Positions 35,425-43,654 of a DNA stretch of 64,000 nt are shown here, piece after piece. Each line of letters begins with the position of its first letter. Position 1 is the first letter of the stretch. Made by a program: the position numbers and the translations under genes. Source of the DNA: Belnapia sp. F-4-1 (GTDB lineage Bacteria > Pseudomonadota > Alphaproteobacteria > Acetobacterales > Acetobacteraceae); the NCBI RefSeq assembly GCF_000802185.1, contig NZ_KN676113.1, forward strand, positions 1,756,819-1,820,818, read 5' to 3'. The notes beneath the pieces are model-generated. The model did not search any database. It saw nothing but the letters and a program-made list of their open reading frames with translations, and was not told the DNA's origin.

Positions 35425-36917
35425 GCCAGGGCCGCCAGCTGCTCGCCGAGAGCGGTCTCGCTCGTCGCCTCGACGGGCGTGTCGGAGACGAGGCGGCCGC
35501 GGTGCAGCACCAGGATGCGGTTGCAGTTCTCGACCAGCTCGGGGAGGTCGTCGGAGATCATCAGCACTCCCAGGCCGCGGGCGCGGGCGAGTTCGCGGAT
35601 CTTGCGGTGGATGCCGGATTTGGAGCCGACATCGACGCCGACCGTGGGGCCGTTCAGGATCAGCAGGCGCGGGTCGTTGAGCAGCCAGCGGCCGATCACC
35701 ACGCGCTGCTGGTTGCCGCCCGAGAGCTGGGTGACGGGGCGGTCGCCGGTCGGGGTGGCGATGGCCATCTCGCGGATCATCCCCGCCGCGTCGCGGGCGG
35801 CACGGCCGGGCTGGATGATGCCGGCGCGGCTCAGGCGGCCGAGCGAGGTGGCCAGCATGTTGCGGTCGATGGTTTGGGCGAGGAAGAGGCCTTCGGTCAG
35901 GCGGTCCTCCGGGACGTAGGCGATGCCGTGGTCGATGGCGCGCTGCACGCTGTCGAGCCGCACCTCACGCCCGGCGATGCGGATGCGGCCCGTATAGCCG
36001 GGCTGCATGCCGAAGAGGGCGAGGGCGAGTTCCGTGCGACCGGAGCCGAGCAGGCCGGAGACGCCGACGATCTCGCCGGGGAGGATGTGGAGGGAAACAT
36101 CCTCAAGCTGGCCGGGGATGGTGAGGTTCTCGACCTCCAGCAACGGGGCGGCGTTGGGGGTGGGCTCCCAGCGATAGCCTTCGGCGGCGATCTCCTGGCC
36201 GGTCATCGCCCGGGTGATGGCGGCCTCGTCGAATTCGGCGATGGGGCCGGCGGCGACGACGCGGCCGCTGCGGATGACGGTGAGGCGCTCGCTGATCTCC
36301 AGCATCTCGCGCATCTTGTGGCTGACGAAGAGCACGGCGATGCCCCGCGACTGGATGTCGCGCACCACGCGGAACAGCGCCGCGACCTCGCGGCCCGTCA
36401 GCGCCGTGGTCGGCTCGTCCATGATGAGCAGGCGGGGGTCCGACATCAGGGCGCGGGCGATGGCGACGAGCTGCTTGCCGGAGGTGGGCAGGGTCTCGAC
36501 CAGCGCGTCCAGCGGGAGGTCGACGCCGAGGCGGTCGATGGCGCGGCGGGCGATCTCGCGCACGCGGCGCCAGGAGACGAGCTTGCGGCCCTCCTGCAAT
36601 TCGCTGCTGAGCGCCAGGTTTTCCGCGACCGAGAGATTCCCGAACAGGGAGAAGTCCTGGTAGATCACCTGTACGCCATGGGCGATGGCGGCGCGGGGCG
36701 TCATGCCCTCGATCCGCTGCCCGTCGATCAGCAGCTCGCCCTGGTCGGGCTGCCAGACGCCCGAGATGACCTTGATGAGCGTCGACTTGCCGGAGCCGTT
36801 CTCCCCGGCCAGGCAATGGATCTCGCCCCGCCCGATCGAGAGCGACACGTCCTCGAGGGCGCGCACGGCGGCGAAGCTCTTGCCGACATGGCGCAATTCG
36901 ATGAGCGGGGCGGACAT
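35421..36917 (-). CDS. sugar ABC transporter ATP-binding protein (RbsA-like)
   Basis: A 498-residue tandem ATPase of CUT2 transporters. In domain 1 Walker A is AGENGSGKSTLIKVISG, the signature region is TSGKQLVAIARAL and Walker B is LLIMDEPTTAL. Domain 2 has the usual degenerate P-loop (GLLGSGRTELAL) and a good LSGGNQQRV signature, but its Walker B reads LLILNGPTVGVDVG, lacking both the Asp and the catalytic Glu. Only one site is then likely to hydrolyse ATP. It lies between the binding-protein gene (4-base gap) and the first permease gene (4-base overlap). Confidence 0.92.
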   Translation of the reverse strand: MSAPLIELRHVGKSFAAVRALEDVSLSIGRGEIHCLAGENGSGKSTLIKVISGVWQPDQGELLIDGQRIEGMTPRAAIAHGVQVIYQDFSLFGNLSVAENLALSSELQEGRKLVSWRRVREIARRAIDRLGVDLPLDALVETLPTSGKQLVAIARALMSDPRLLIMDEPTTALTGREVAALFRVVRDIQSRGIAVLFVSHKMREMLEISERLTVIRSGRVVAAGPIAEFDEAAITRAMTGQEIAAEGYRWEPTPNAAPLLEVENLTIPGQLEDVSLHILPGEIVGVSGLLGSGRTELALALFGMQPGYTGRIRIAGREVRLDSVQRAIDHGIAYVPEDRLTEGLFLAQTIDRNMLATSLGRLSRAGIIQPGRAARDAAGMIREMAIATPTGDRPVTQLSGGNQQRVVIGRWLLNDPRLLILNGPTVGVDVGSKSGIHRKIRELARARGLGVLMISDDLPELVENCNRILVLHRGRLVSDTPVEATSETALGEQLAALA

Positions 36918-36921
36918 TCGG

Positions 36922-37983
36922 TTAGAAGTTGTACTGGGCCATGTTGTCCTTGGTCACGCCGACCCAGCCCTGGCCGACGAGGATGTTCGGCCGCTTCGGG
37001 TCCGGCGCCTGGAGGCTGTTGTAGCCGGCGAGGCCGAGGTCGAGCCCGGCCTTCACCGGCTTCTTCGCCAGCGCCATGACGGCGAGGATGTTCATGGCAT
37101 AGCCGGCGGCCGCCGGGTCCCAGAACTGGATGTAGTTGATGTCGCCGTTGCGCAGGTACTGCCCGGCGACGGAGACGAGGCCGGTGCCGGAGAAGAACAG
37201 CTTGCCCGCCAGCTTGCGCTCGGCGATCAGCCGGCCGGCGCCCGCCGAGGTCGGCATCGGCGCGCCGAGGATGCCCTTCAGGTCCGGGTAGGCCGTCAGG
37301 ACTTCCTTCAGCTTGTTGTAGTCGGTGGTCGCGTCGTCATAGGTCTCGATGCGGCGCGTCGCCTCCTGCATCTTCGGGAAGTGCTGCTTCTGGTAGGCGA
37401 CGGCGCCGTCGATCCATTCCATCTGCGACTGCGAGGTGAGGCTGCCGACGGTGGCGACATACTTGCCCTCGCCGCCCATGTCGCGCGCCAGCACCTCCAT
37501 CAGCTTGGCGCCATAGGCGTGGTTGTCGAAAGCCTCGATGTCGTAGTCGATGTTCTCGAGCCCCGAGGCCTCGTGCGAGATGACGGTGATGCCCTGGCGC
37601 CGCGCCTTCCGCAGCACCGGCTCCACCGCCTCGACCGAGAAGGGGACGATGCAGATGGCGTCGACGCCCTGGGCGATCAGCCCCTCGACGAGCTGGACCT
37701 GGGCCGCGGCATCGGCGGCGCTCGGGCCGACCATCCAGGTGTCGTGGCCCTGGTCGGCGCCGAACTGCTTCACGCCGGCGCGCATGCGGTCGAACCAGGC
37801 GATGCCGTCCACCTTCACCACGGTGGCGATGCTGTACTTCTTCGTCGCGCGGGCGCTGATGTCGCGCGAGACCTTGCTGGCGTCCACCGCCGAGCCCTGC
37901 GCCCAGGCCGGGCGGCCGAGGGTTGCCGCCATCAGCCCGCCCGCCGCGAGGGCGCCGAGGCTCCGCCTGTTGATTCCGTTCAT
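36922..37983 (-). CDS. Tat-exported sugar-binding protein of the deoxyribose-type ABC transporter
   Basis: A 353-residue periplasmic binding protein of the PBP1 fold. The signal NRRSLGALAAGGLMAATLG carries a twin-arginine motif and ends near AWAQG, so export is probably through Tat. TVVKVDGIAWFDRMRAGVKQF begins the mature fold, followed by DAICIVPFS and VISHEASG. It is the receptor for the adjacent ATPase and permeases. The ligand is inferred from the operon (deoC, deoK) as 2-deoxy-D-ribose; the nearest general relatives are RhaS/LsrB/RbsB-type proteins. Confidence 0.88.
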   Translation of the reverse strand: MNGINRRSLGALAAGGLMAATLGRPAWAQGSAVDASKVSRDISARATKKYSIATVVKVDGIAWFDRMRAGVKQFGADQGHDTWMVGPSAADAAAQVQLVEGLIAQGVDAICIVPFSVEAVEPVLRKARRQGITVISHEASGLENIDYDIEAFDNHAYGAKLMEVLARDMGGEGKYVATVGSLTSQSQMEWIDGAVAYQKQHFPKMQEATRRIETYDDATTDYNKLKEVLTAYPDLKGILGAPMPTSAGAGRLIAERKLAGKLFFSGTGLVSVAGQYLRNGDINYIQFWDPAAAGYAMNILAVMALAKKPVKAGLDLGLAGYNSLQAPDPKRPNILVGQGWVGVTKDNMAQYNF

Positions 37984-38008
37984 TGGTGTCTCTCCCTGTA
38001 CCCGGGTT

Positions 38009-38686
38009 TTAATAGCCGCTGCCGGCCGGCGCGCCGGTGACCAGCGCGACGCCGGAGCTCGCCCCGATCCGCGTGGCGCCGGCGGCGATCATCGCCTCGG
38101 CGGTCGCGCGGGTCCGGATTCCGCCGGAGGCCTTCACTCCCAACGCATCGCCGACCACCTCGCGCATCAGCGCCACGTCGGCGGCGGTCGCGCCGCCGGT
38201 GGAGAAGCCGGTCGAGGTCTTGACGAAATCGGCGCCCGCTTCGGCGGCCAGGCGGCAGGCGAGGCGCTTCTGCGCGTCGTCGAGCAGGCAGGTCTCGATG
38301 ATGACCTTCAGCACGCGGCCGGGGCAGGCGGCGCGGACGGCGGCGATGTCCTCGCGCACCGCATCCGCCCGGCCTTCGCGGAGGGCGCCGATGGCGATGA
38401 CCATGTCGATCTCGTCGGCGCCGTTGCGGACGGCGTTGGCCGTCTCGGCGGCCTTGTCGGCGGGCGTCGTCGCGCCGAGGGGGAAGGCGACGACGGAGCA
38501 GGTGCGGACCGCGCTGCCGCGCAGCAGGCCGGCGACCAGCGGGACGTGGACGGGGTTCACGCAGACCGAGGCGAAGCCGTGCTCGCGGGCCTCGGCGCAG
38601 TAGCGGCGCAACTCCGCCTCGCTCGTTTCCGGCTTCAGCAAGGTGTGGTCGATCAGCGACGCCAACGCGATCGGGGCCTGGGTCAT
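38009..38686 (-). CDS. deoC: deoxyribose-phosphate aldolase
   Basis: A 225-residue class I aldolase that splits 2-deoxyribose 5-phosphate into glyceraldehyde 3-phosphate and acetaldehyde. [10 protein letters not shown] opens the barrel, [11 protein letters not shown] follows, the proton-relay Asp is in [13 protein letters not shown], and the Schiff-base lysine is in [12 protein letters not shown] (about Lys156), with VKASGGIRT near the end. ATG 38686 follows GAGGA. It is the first gene of the deoxyribose operon, directly behind a candidate promoter and two DeoR-type palindromes. Confidence 0.96.
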   Translation of the reverse strand: MTQAPIALASLIDHTLLKPETSEAELRRYCAEAREHGFASVCVNPVHVPLVAGLLRGSAVRTCSVVAFPLGATTPADKAAETANAVRNGADEIDMVIAIGALREGRADAVREDIAAVRAACPGRVLKVIIETCLLDDAQKRLACRLAAEAGADFVKTSTGFSTGGATAADVALMREVVGDALGVKASGGIRTRATAEAMIAAGATRIGASSGVALVTGAPAGSGY

Positions 38687-38707
38687 GCGGCGGGACGTCC
38701 TCGGTAT

Positions 38708-38723
38708 TGTTAAAATTTTAACG
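38708..38723. promoter_or_regulatory. DeoR-type operator 1 (16-bp palindrome)
   Basis: TGTTAAAATTTTAACG contains a perfect 14-bp palindrome (GTTAAAATTTTAAC) and matches 13 of 16 positions of the E. coli DeoR operator TGTTAGAATTCTAACA as I remember it. It lies just downstream of the predicted deoC transcription start and 18 bp centre to centre from operator 2. Confidence 0.75.
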
Positions 38724-38725
38724 CG

Positions 38726-38741
38726 TGTTATTGTTCTAACA
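38726..38741. promoter_or_regulatory. DeoR-type operator 2 (16-bp palindrome)
   Basis: TGTTATTGTTCTAACA has intact outer arms (TGTTA and TAACA) and also matches 13 of 16 positions of the E. coli DeoR site. It covers the candidate -10 box of deoC. The 18-bp spacing to operator 1 puts the two sites on nearly the same face of the helix, which would suit cooperative binding. Confidence 0.75.
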
Positions 38742-38760
38742 TCGATGATCCGGGCGTCAA
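38733..38760 (-). promoter_or_regulatory. candidate sigma-70 promoter of the deoxyribose operon
   Basis: On the minus strand TTGACG (38760-38755) and TAGAAC (38738-38733) are separated by 16 bp, placing the start near 38726 and the deoC ATG about 40 bases further on. The -10 box lies inside operator 2, a layout expected for simple repression. Confidence 0.5.
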
Positions 38761-38782
38761 GCACACCAACCTGGGAGCGGCC

Positions 38783-39550
38783 ATGACGGGCAGCGCGCGG
38801 CACGGCGCCCGGCTCGGGCGGTTGCAGGCGATGGTGGCGGCGGACGGCCCGGTGCGGCTGGAGGCGGCGGCGGCGGCGCTCGGCGTGTCCTCCATGACCC
38901 TGCGGCGGGACCTGGCGCGGCCGGGCCTCGGCATCAGCCTGCTCGGCGGGCATGTGGTGCCGCTCGGGACCGGTGCGGGATATGCGCTGGAGCGGGAAGA
39001 GGGCAGCCATCTCGCCGCCAAGCGCCAGGCGGCGCGGCATGCGGCGGCGCTGGTGGACGAGGGCGACACCCTCTTCATCGATTGCGGCACCACCATGCCG
39101 CATCTGGTGGAGGCGCTGCGGCCGGGCATCTTCCTCACCGTCCTCTGCTATGCGCTCAACATCGCCACGCTGCTCAGCCGGCGGCCGCGGACGCAGCTCA
39201 TCCTGCTTGGCGGGCTGTTCCACCCGGCCTCCGCGACCTTCGCCTCAGACGAGGCGCTGGCCAGCCTCCGACGCATCCGCATCAACAAGGCCTTCCTCTC
39301 GGCCGGCGGGGTGGATGCGGAGGCGGGCGTCACCTGCACCAATTTCAACGAGGTGCCGGTGAAGCAGGCTGCCATGGCCGCCGCCGCGCAATCCATCCTG
39401 GTGGTGGATGCGAGCAAGCTGGGGCGGCTGACGCCAGCGCATTTCGCCGCTGCCACCGCCTTTGACCGCATTGTGACCAGCCCGCTCGCCGACCCCGAGG
39501 CCGCCGTGCCGCTGCGCCGCGCCGGGGTCACGGTGGATGAGGCAGATTGA
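38783..39550 (+). CDS. deoR: DeoR-family repressor of deoxyribose genes
   Basis: A 255-residue regulator with an N-terminal winged helix ([20 protein letters not shown]) and a sugar-phosphate-isomerase-like sensor. It resembles E. coli DeoR over its whole length: [37 protein letters not shown] and the VPVKQAAM...[12 protein letters not shown] block. E. coli DeoR responds to 2-deoxyribose 5-phosphate, the product of the DeoK encoded here. It is divergent from deoC with two DeoR-type palindromes between the genes, so autorepression and operon repression are likely. The FGGY kinase follows. Confidence 0.88.
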   Translation: MTGSARHGARLGRLQAMVAADGPVRLEAAAAALGVSSMTLRRDLARPGLGISLLGGHVVPLGTGAGYALEREEGSHLAAKRQAARHAAALVDEGDTLFIDCGTTMPHLVEALRPGIFLTVLCYALNIATLLSRRPRTQLILLGGLFHPASATFASDEALASLRRIRINKAFLSAGGVDAEAGVTCTNFNEVPVKQAAMAAAAQSILVVDASKLGRLTPAHFAAATAFDRIVTSPLADPEAAVPLRRAGVTVDEAD

Positions 39551-39576
39551 CCCCCAGACCAGCAGGCGAGGCCGGC

Positions 39577-41208
39577 ATGCAGGACATCGTCATCGGCGTG
39601 GATGTGGGGACGGGCAGCGCGCGGGCGGGGGCCTTCACCGCCAAGGGCGGGATGCTCGGGCAGGCGAGCCAGGCGATCCGCCTATGGAAGCCGCGGGCGG
39701 AGTTCGCGCAGCAATCGTCGGCGGATATCTGGGCCGCCGTGTGTGCCGCCGTGCGGGGGGCGATGGCGGGGCTCGATCCGGCGCGGGTGCGGGGCATCGG
39801 CTTCGATGCCACCTGCTCGCTGGTCGTGCTGGATGCGGCGGGGGCGCCCGTCTCCGTCAGCCCGGACAGCGAGGCGGAGCAGGACATCATCGTCTGGATG
39901 GACCACCGCGCCGCGGCCGAGGCGGAGGCCATCAATGCCGGCGGGCATGACGTGCTGCGCTATGTCGGCGGGCGCATCTCGCTGGAGATGCAGGTGCCGA
40001 AGCTGCTCTGGCTGAAGCGGCACCTGCCGGCGGCCTGGGAGAGGGCGGCGCTGTTCCTGGACCTACCGGATTTCCTCACCTGGCGGGCGACGGGCAGCAG
40101 CGCGCGGTCGCTCTGCTCCACCGTCTGCAAATGGACCTATCTCGGGCAGGAGGGGCGGTGGGACGAGGGCTTCTTCCGGGCCATTGGCCTCGGCGAACTG
40201 GCCGATGACGGTTTCCGCCGCATCGGCACGGAGATCCTGCCCGTCGGCCATCCCATCTCCGGCGGGCTGCGGGCGGAGGCGGCAGCGGAGCTTGGCCTGC
40301 CGCCCGGCATCGCCGTTGGTGCCTCGGCGATCGACGCCCATGCCGGCGGCCTCGGGACGATCGGCGCGGCGCTCGACGGCAGGGCGCCGGATGCGGAGGC
40401 GCTGCGCCATCGCTTGGCGCTGATCGGCGGCACGTCGAGTTGCCACATGGCCGTCTCGGCGGAGCCGCGCTTCGTGCCGGGGGTCTGGGGGCCCTACTAC
40501 TCGGCGATGCAGCCTGGCCTTTGGCTGAACGAGGGCGGGCAATCGGCGACGGGCGCGCTGATCGACCACGTCATCACCACCCACGCCGCCTATCCCGCGC
40601 TGGCGGAGGAGGCGCGGCAGGCGGGCGAGACGGTCTATGCGTGCCTCAATGCGCGCGTCGCCGCACTCGCCGCCCCGCTCGCCTTCCCCGCGCTGCTGAC
40701 CGAGGGACTGCATCTGCTGCCGGATTTCCACGGCAACCGCTCGCCGCTGGCGGATGCAGGGATGCGGGGGATGGTCTCGGGGCTCGGCCTCGCGGCGGGG
40801 GCGGATGACCTGGCGCGGCTCTACCTCGCCACCATCCAGGGCATCGCGCTTGGCACGCGGCATATCGTCGATGCGCTGGATGGCGAGGGCTATGCGATCG
40901 ATACGCTGCTCGCCAGCGGCGGCGGGACGAAGAACCCGGTCTTCCTCCGCGAGCATGCCGATGCCACCGGTTGCCGCATCGTGTTGCCGGAGGAGCCGGA
41001 GGCGGTGCTGCTCGGCGCGGCGATGCTAGGGGCCGTCGCGGCCGGGCTGCATCCCGGCTTGCCGGCGGCGATGGCGGCAATGAGCCGGGCAGGCGAAGTG
41101 ATCCGGCCCGACCCGGCCACGTGGCGCTACCATGAGGCCAAGTATGCGGTCTTCCGCCGCATGCAGGCCGACCAGATGGCCTATCGCACCATCATGGCCG
41201 GGGCGTGA
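39577..41208 (+). CDS. FGGY-family pentulose kinase (D-ribulokinase-like)
   Basis: A 543-residue FGGY kinase. The ATP-binding N-terminus is [16 protein letters not shown], the catalytic Asp is in [16 protein letters not shown] (about Asp263) and the C-terminal ATPase fold has [16 protein letters not shown]. The [14 protein letters not shown] motif and the end [15 protein letters not shown] resemble the D-ribulokinase/YpCarbK group rather than xylulokinase or glycerol kinase. ATG 39577 behind GGCGAGG is preferred over TTG 39547. It follows deoR by 26 bases. Its role beside a deoxyribose operon is unexplained, since that pathway needs no ketose kinase. Confidence 0.85.
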   Translation: MQDIVIGVDVGTGSARAGAFTAKGGMLGQASQAIRLWKPRAEFAQQSSADIWAAVCAAVRGAMAGLDPARVRGIGFDATCSLVVLDAAGAPVSVSPDSEAEQDIIVWMDHRAAAEAEAINAGGHDVLRYVGGRISLEMQVPKLLWLKRHLPAAWERAALFLDLPDFLTWRATGSSARSLCSTVCKWTYLGQEGRWDEGFFRAIGLGELADDGFRRIGTEILPVGHPISGGLRAEAAAELGLPPGIAVGASAIDAHAGGLGTIGAALDGRAPDAEALRHRLALIGGTSSCHMAVSAEPRFVPGVWGPYYSAMQPGLWLNEGGQSATGALIDHVITTHAAYPALAEEARQAGETVYACLNARVAALAAPLAFPALLTEGLHLLPDFHGNRSPLADAGMRGMVSGLGLAAGADDLARLYLATIQGIALGTRHIVDALDGEGYAIDTLLASGGGTKNPVFLREHADATGCRIVLPEEPEAVLLGAAMLGAVAAGLHPGLPAAMAAMSRAGEVIRPDPATWRYHEAKYAVFRRMQADQMAYRTIMAGA

Positions 41209-41239
41209 GGAAGGGGGCAAAGCCTCCTTCCTCAATCGT

Positions 41240-42319
41240 TCAGCGCTGCGCCGCCGCCGGGAAGGCGAAGTTGTCGAAGCTGCTCTCGGCGATGCGGAAC
41301 CACTGGTATTCCTCCTGCCGATAGGCGCGGTAGGCGGTCCAGATCTTCTTGAAACGCTCGCTCCGGCCGGAGAGCTCATCATACATCGCGTTCGCCTCGG
41401 TCCAGGCGGCCTGCAGGATTTCACGCGGCCAGGGGCGGAGCTGGGCACCGGCGGCGACCAGGCGGCGCAGCGCCTGCGGGTTCAGGTGGTCGTACTGGGC
41501 GAGCATGTTGGCATTGGCCTCGCCGCAGGCGACTTCCAGCGCGGCCTTGTAGCTGTCGGGCAGCTTCGCAATTGCATCCTTGTTGATGATCAGATGCAGG
41601 TGCGCGCCGGCTTCCCAGAAGCCCGGATAGTAGTAGTAGCGGGCGACGCGGACGAAGCCGAGCTTCTCGTCGTCATGCGGGCCGACGAACTCCACCGCGT
41701 CCAGCGCGCCGCGCTCGAGCGAGGGGTAGATGTCGGCCGGGGCGATCGCCTGCGGCACGGCGCCGAGCCGGGCGAAGAGCTGGCCGTTGAGGCCGGGGGT
41801 GCGGAACTTCAGCCCCTTCAGTTCGGCGAGGCTCTTCACCTCGTTGCGGAACCAGCCGCCCATCTGCGCGCCGGTGTCGCCGGCGGGGAAGCCGACGCAG
41901 TTGAAGTCGGCCAGCATCTCGTCGCAGAGCGCCTGGCCGCCGCCATACTGGAGCCAGGCCATGTTCTGCCGGGCGTTCAGGCCGAAGGGCACGCCGGTGA
42001 AGAAGCTCAGCGCCGGGTCCTTGCCGGCGAAGTAGTAGAGCGGGGCGTGGCCGCCCTCGAGCGAGCCGGACTGCACCGCGTCGAGCACCTGCGGGCCGGG
42101 CACGACCTCGCCGGCGGGGAAGAAGCGGATGCGGAAGCGGTTGTCGGTGAGCTGGCCGACGCGCTTGGCGATGGTCTCGCCGGTGCCGAAGAGGACGTCG
42201 AGGTTGCGCGGAAAGGCGGAGGAGACGCGCCAGTTCACCTCGGGCGCGGACTGGGCCATGGCCGGCGCGGCCAGGGCGGGTGTGACCAGGGCTGCGCCCA
42301 GGATCAGGCGGCGGTTCAT
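41240..42319 (-). CDS. TRAP transporter solute-binding protein (DctP/YiaO family)
   Basis: A 359-residue periplasmic receptor with a signal peptide cleaved near AMAQS. WRVSSAFPRNLDVLFGTGE starts the mature fold. RFRIRFFPAGEVVPGPQVLD and GLKFRTPGLNGQLFARLGAVP contain the conserved Arg that binds a carboxylate, and ALDAVEFVGPHDDEKLG follows, as in TakP-like alpha-keto acid receptors. The DctQ and DctM membrane subunits are not adjacent. The start at 42319 follows GGGAGGAACC. It is divergent from a DUF1275 gene across a region with two inverted repeats. Confidence 0.9.
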   Translation of the reverse strand: MNRRLILGAALVTPALAAPAMAQSAPEVNWRVSSAFPRNLDVLFGTGETIAKRVGQLTDNRFRIRFFPAGEVVPGPQVLDAVQSGSLEGGHAPLYYFAGKDPALSFFTGVPFGLNARQNMAWLQYGGGQALCDEMLADFNCVGFPAGDTGAQMGGWFRNEVKSLAELKGLKFRTPGLNGQLFARLGAVPQAIAPADIYPSLERGALDAVEFVGPHDDEKLGFVRVARYYYYPGFWEAGAHLHLIINKDAIAKLPDSYKAALEVACGEANANMLAQYDHLNPQALRRLVAAGAQLRPWPREILQAAWTEANAMYDELSGRSERFKKIWTAYRAYRQEEYQWFRIAESSFDNFAFPAAAQR

Positions 42320-42344
42320 CGGTGTCGGTTCCTCCCGGAGGGGA

Positions 42345-42382
42345 CCGAACATTGCGTTCGGCCCATGCGATGTGGCGCATGG
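42345..42382. promoter_or_regulatory. two inverted repeats between divergent genes
   Basis: CCGAAC/GTTCGG around 5 bases (42345-42361) and CCATGCG/CGCATGG around 6 bases (42363-42382) lie side by side in the 115-base region between the TRAP receptor and the DUF1275 gene. They could be binding sites for a regulator of one or both genes. No matching regulator is adjacent. Confidence 0.35.
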
Positions 42383-42434
42383 AAAAGCCCGAACGGGCCC
42401 CGGAGGCAATACCCTAACGAAGGAAACGGACGGC

Positions 42435-43067
42435 ATGGCGGATGCGGGCGGGTTGCGGCGGTCCTGGCTGGCGGTGCCGCTGGTGGCGATCGGCGGCTGC
42501 GTGGATGCGATCGGCTGGCTGCGGCTGCAGGAGCTTTTCGTCAGCTTCATGAGCGGGACGAGCACGATGCTCGGCGTGGCGGTGGCGGAGCGGCAGCCGG
42601 ACCGGGCGGCGGAGCTGGGGGTGGTGGTGGCGCTCTTCGCCCTCGGCGCGGTGGTGGGGGCCGGGCTGGCGCGGCTGGCCGGGCAGTGGCGGGCAGCGGT
42701 GGTGCTGGCCGTGGTGGCGGCGCTGATCGGATGCGGATGGCGGCTGCCCTCGGTGAGCGGGGCGGGGTTGCCGCCGATGGCCTTCGCGGTGGTCCCGGCG
42801 ATGGGGGCGCTGAACCTGGCCCTGCCGGGGGTAGGCGGCATCACCTTCGTCACCGGTTCGCTCACGCGCTTTGCCGACGCGCTGGTGGCGGCGCTGGCGG
42901 GGTCGGGGCGGCATGGGGCCTGGGTTGTGCAACTCGCGGCCTGGGCGGCGCTGGTGGTCGGCGCCACGACCGGCGCCTGGCTGGAAGCGCGGATGGGGCA
43001 GGACGCGCTGGTAGTGCCAGCCCTGGCCGCGGCGGTGGCGGCGGTGGCGGCGATCCGGCTGGCGTGA
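42435..43067 (+). CDS. DUF1275 (YoaK-type) membrane protein
   Basis: A 210-residue, six-helix membrane protein of the DUF1275 family. It shows the typical start GGCVDAIGWLRLQELFVSFMSG and, in the second half, PGVGGITFVTGSLTRFADAL, an internal repeat around FVSFMSGT and FVTGSLT. Function is unknown in the family; a transporter role has been suggested. The ATG follows CGAAGGAAACG. A hairpin begins 6 bases after the stop. Confidence 0.82.
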   Translation: MADAGGLRRSWLAVPLVAIGGCVDAIGWLRLQELFVSFMSGTSTMLGVAVAERQPDRAAELGVVVALFALGAVVGAGLARLAGQWRAAVVLAVVAALIGCGWRLPSVSGAGLPPMAFAVVPAMGALNLALPGVGGITFVTGSLTRFADALVAALAGSGRHGAWVVQLAAWAALVVGATTGAWLEARMGQDALVVPALAAAVAAVAAIRLA

Positions 43068-43073
43068 GGCTGG

Positions 43074-43103
43074 CCAGGCGAAGCCCAGGTCTTTTCGCCC
43101 TGG
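43074..43103 (+). terminator. hairpin after the DUF1275 gene
   Basis: CCAGGCGAA pairs with TTCGCCCTGG with one bulged base, around a loop of about 11 bases, starting 6 bases after the stop. There is no U tract, but its position suggests a terminator. Confidence 0.4.
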
Positions 43104-43654
43104 ATATGCCCGCCGGCTTGCCGATGCGGTCGGTCCTGGCGTTGCCTTCCTGCGTGGAACGGGCGCTGTCGCCGGCGATCATGCTCCGGCCGCGTCCAAT
43201 GAGGTCTAGGCTGCGGCGGGTTCCGCCCGTGCAGGTTGTGGCAGCCGACCAACGCTCGCGGTTCCGAGCAGGCCGAACTCCGCAACATGCGGCAGGCGCC
43301 AGGCTTCGACCAACTCCGGGTTAGTCCAGGGCGGCGACAGGTCCTGGCCCGCCTCGGCGGCAGAGCGAAGCGGAACGATGAAGGCACAGTTTGCGAATTT
43401 CCGAGCCTGATCAATGGTTTCGGCTACAATATAACACGGCATGCTATGCCAGCTGATGGCCCAGGCGGGGTGATCGAGGGCTACCAAGCGAGGCTGGAGG
43501 CGGAAGACGGCCATAACATCGTGTCCATGTTGCAATATGCTGATTAAATTTCCCGTCCTGCGCGATTGGTTCCACTCGCGTTGTCGTTATCTCTATCACA
43601 ACGTCGCGTTCAAAAAGTTAGATAATTTTTTATTCCTGCAAATTTTGCCGCTGA
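43104..43654. other. 551-base gap with a lower-G+C islet and no firm gene
   Basis: No gene is supported. From about 43400 to 43660 the G+C content falls well below that of the rest of the window, with runs such as AATTTTTTATTCC near 43624. A minus-strand frame (43535-43206, TTG start) gives 109 residues, including VAETIDQARKFANCAFIVPL, with less biased third positions than neighbouring genes; it could be a small foreign gene or chance. An imperfect inverted repeat (CGCGTTGT ... ACAACG) lies at 43577-43603. Confidence 0.35.

Noticed and set aside
33175-35919. 914-codon plus-strand frame rich in Asp, Glu, His and Gln
   Set aside because: It is the complement of two sugar permeases and the ATPase, all with firm family motifs; the composition is what reversed permease codons give.
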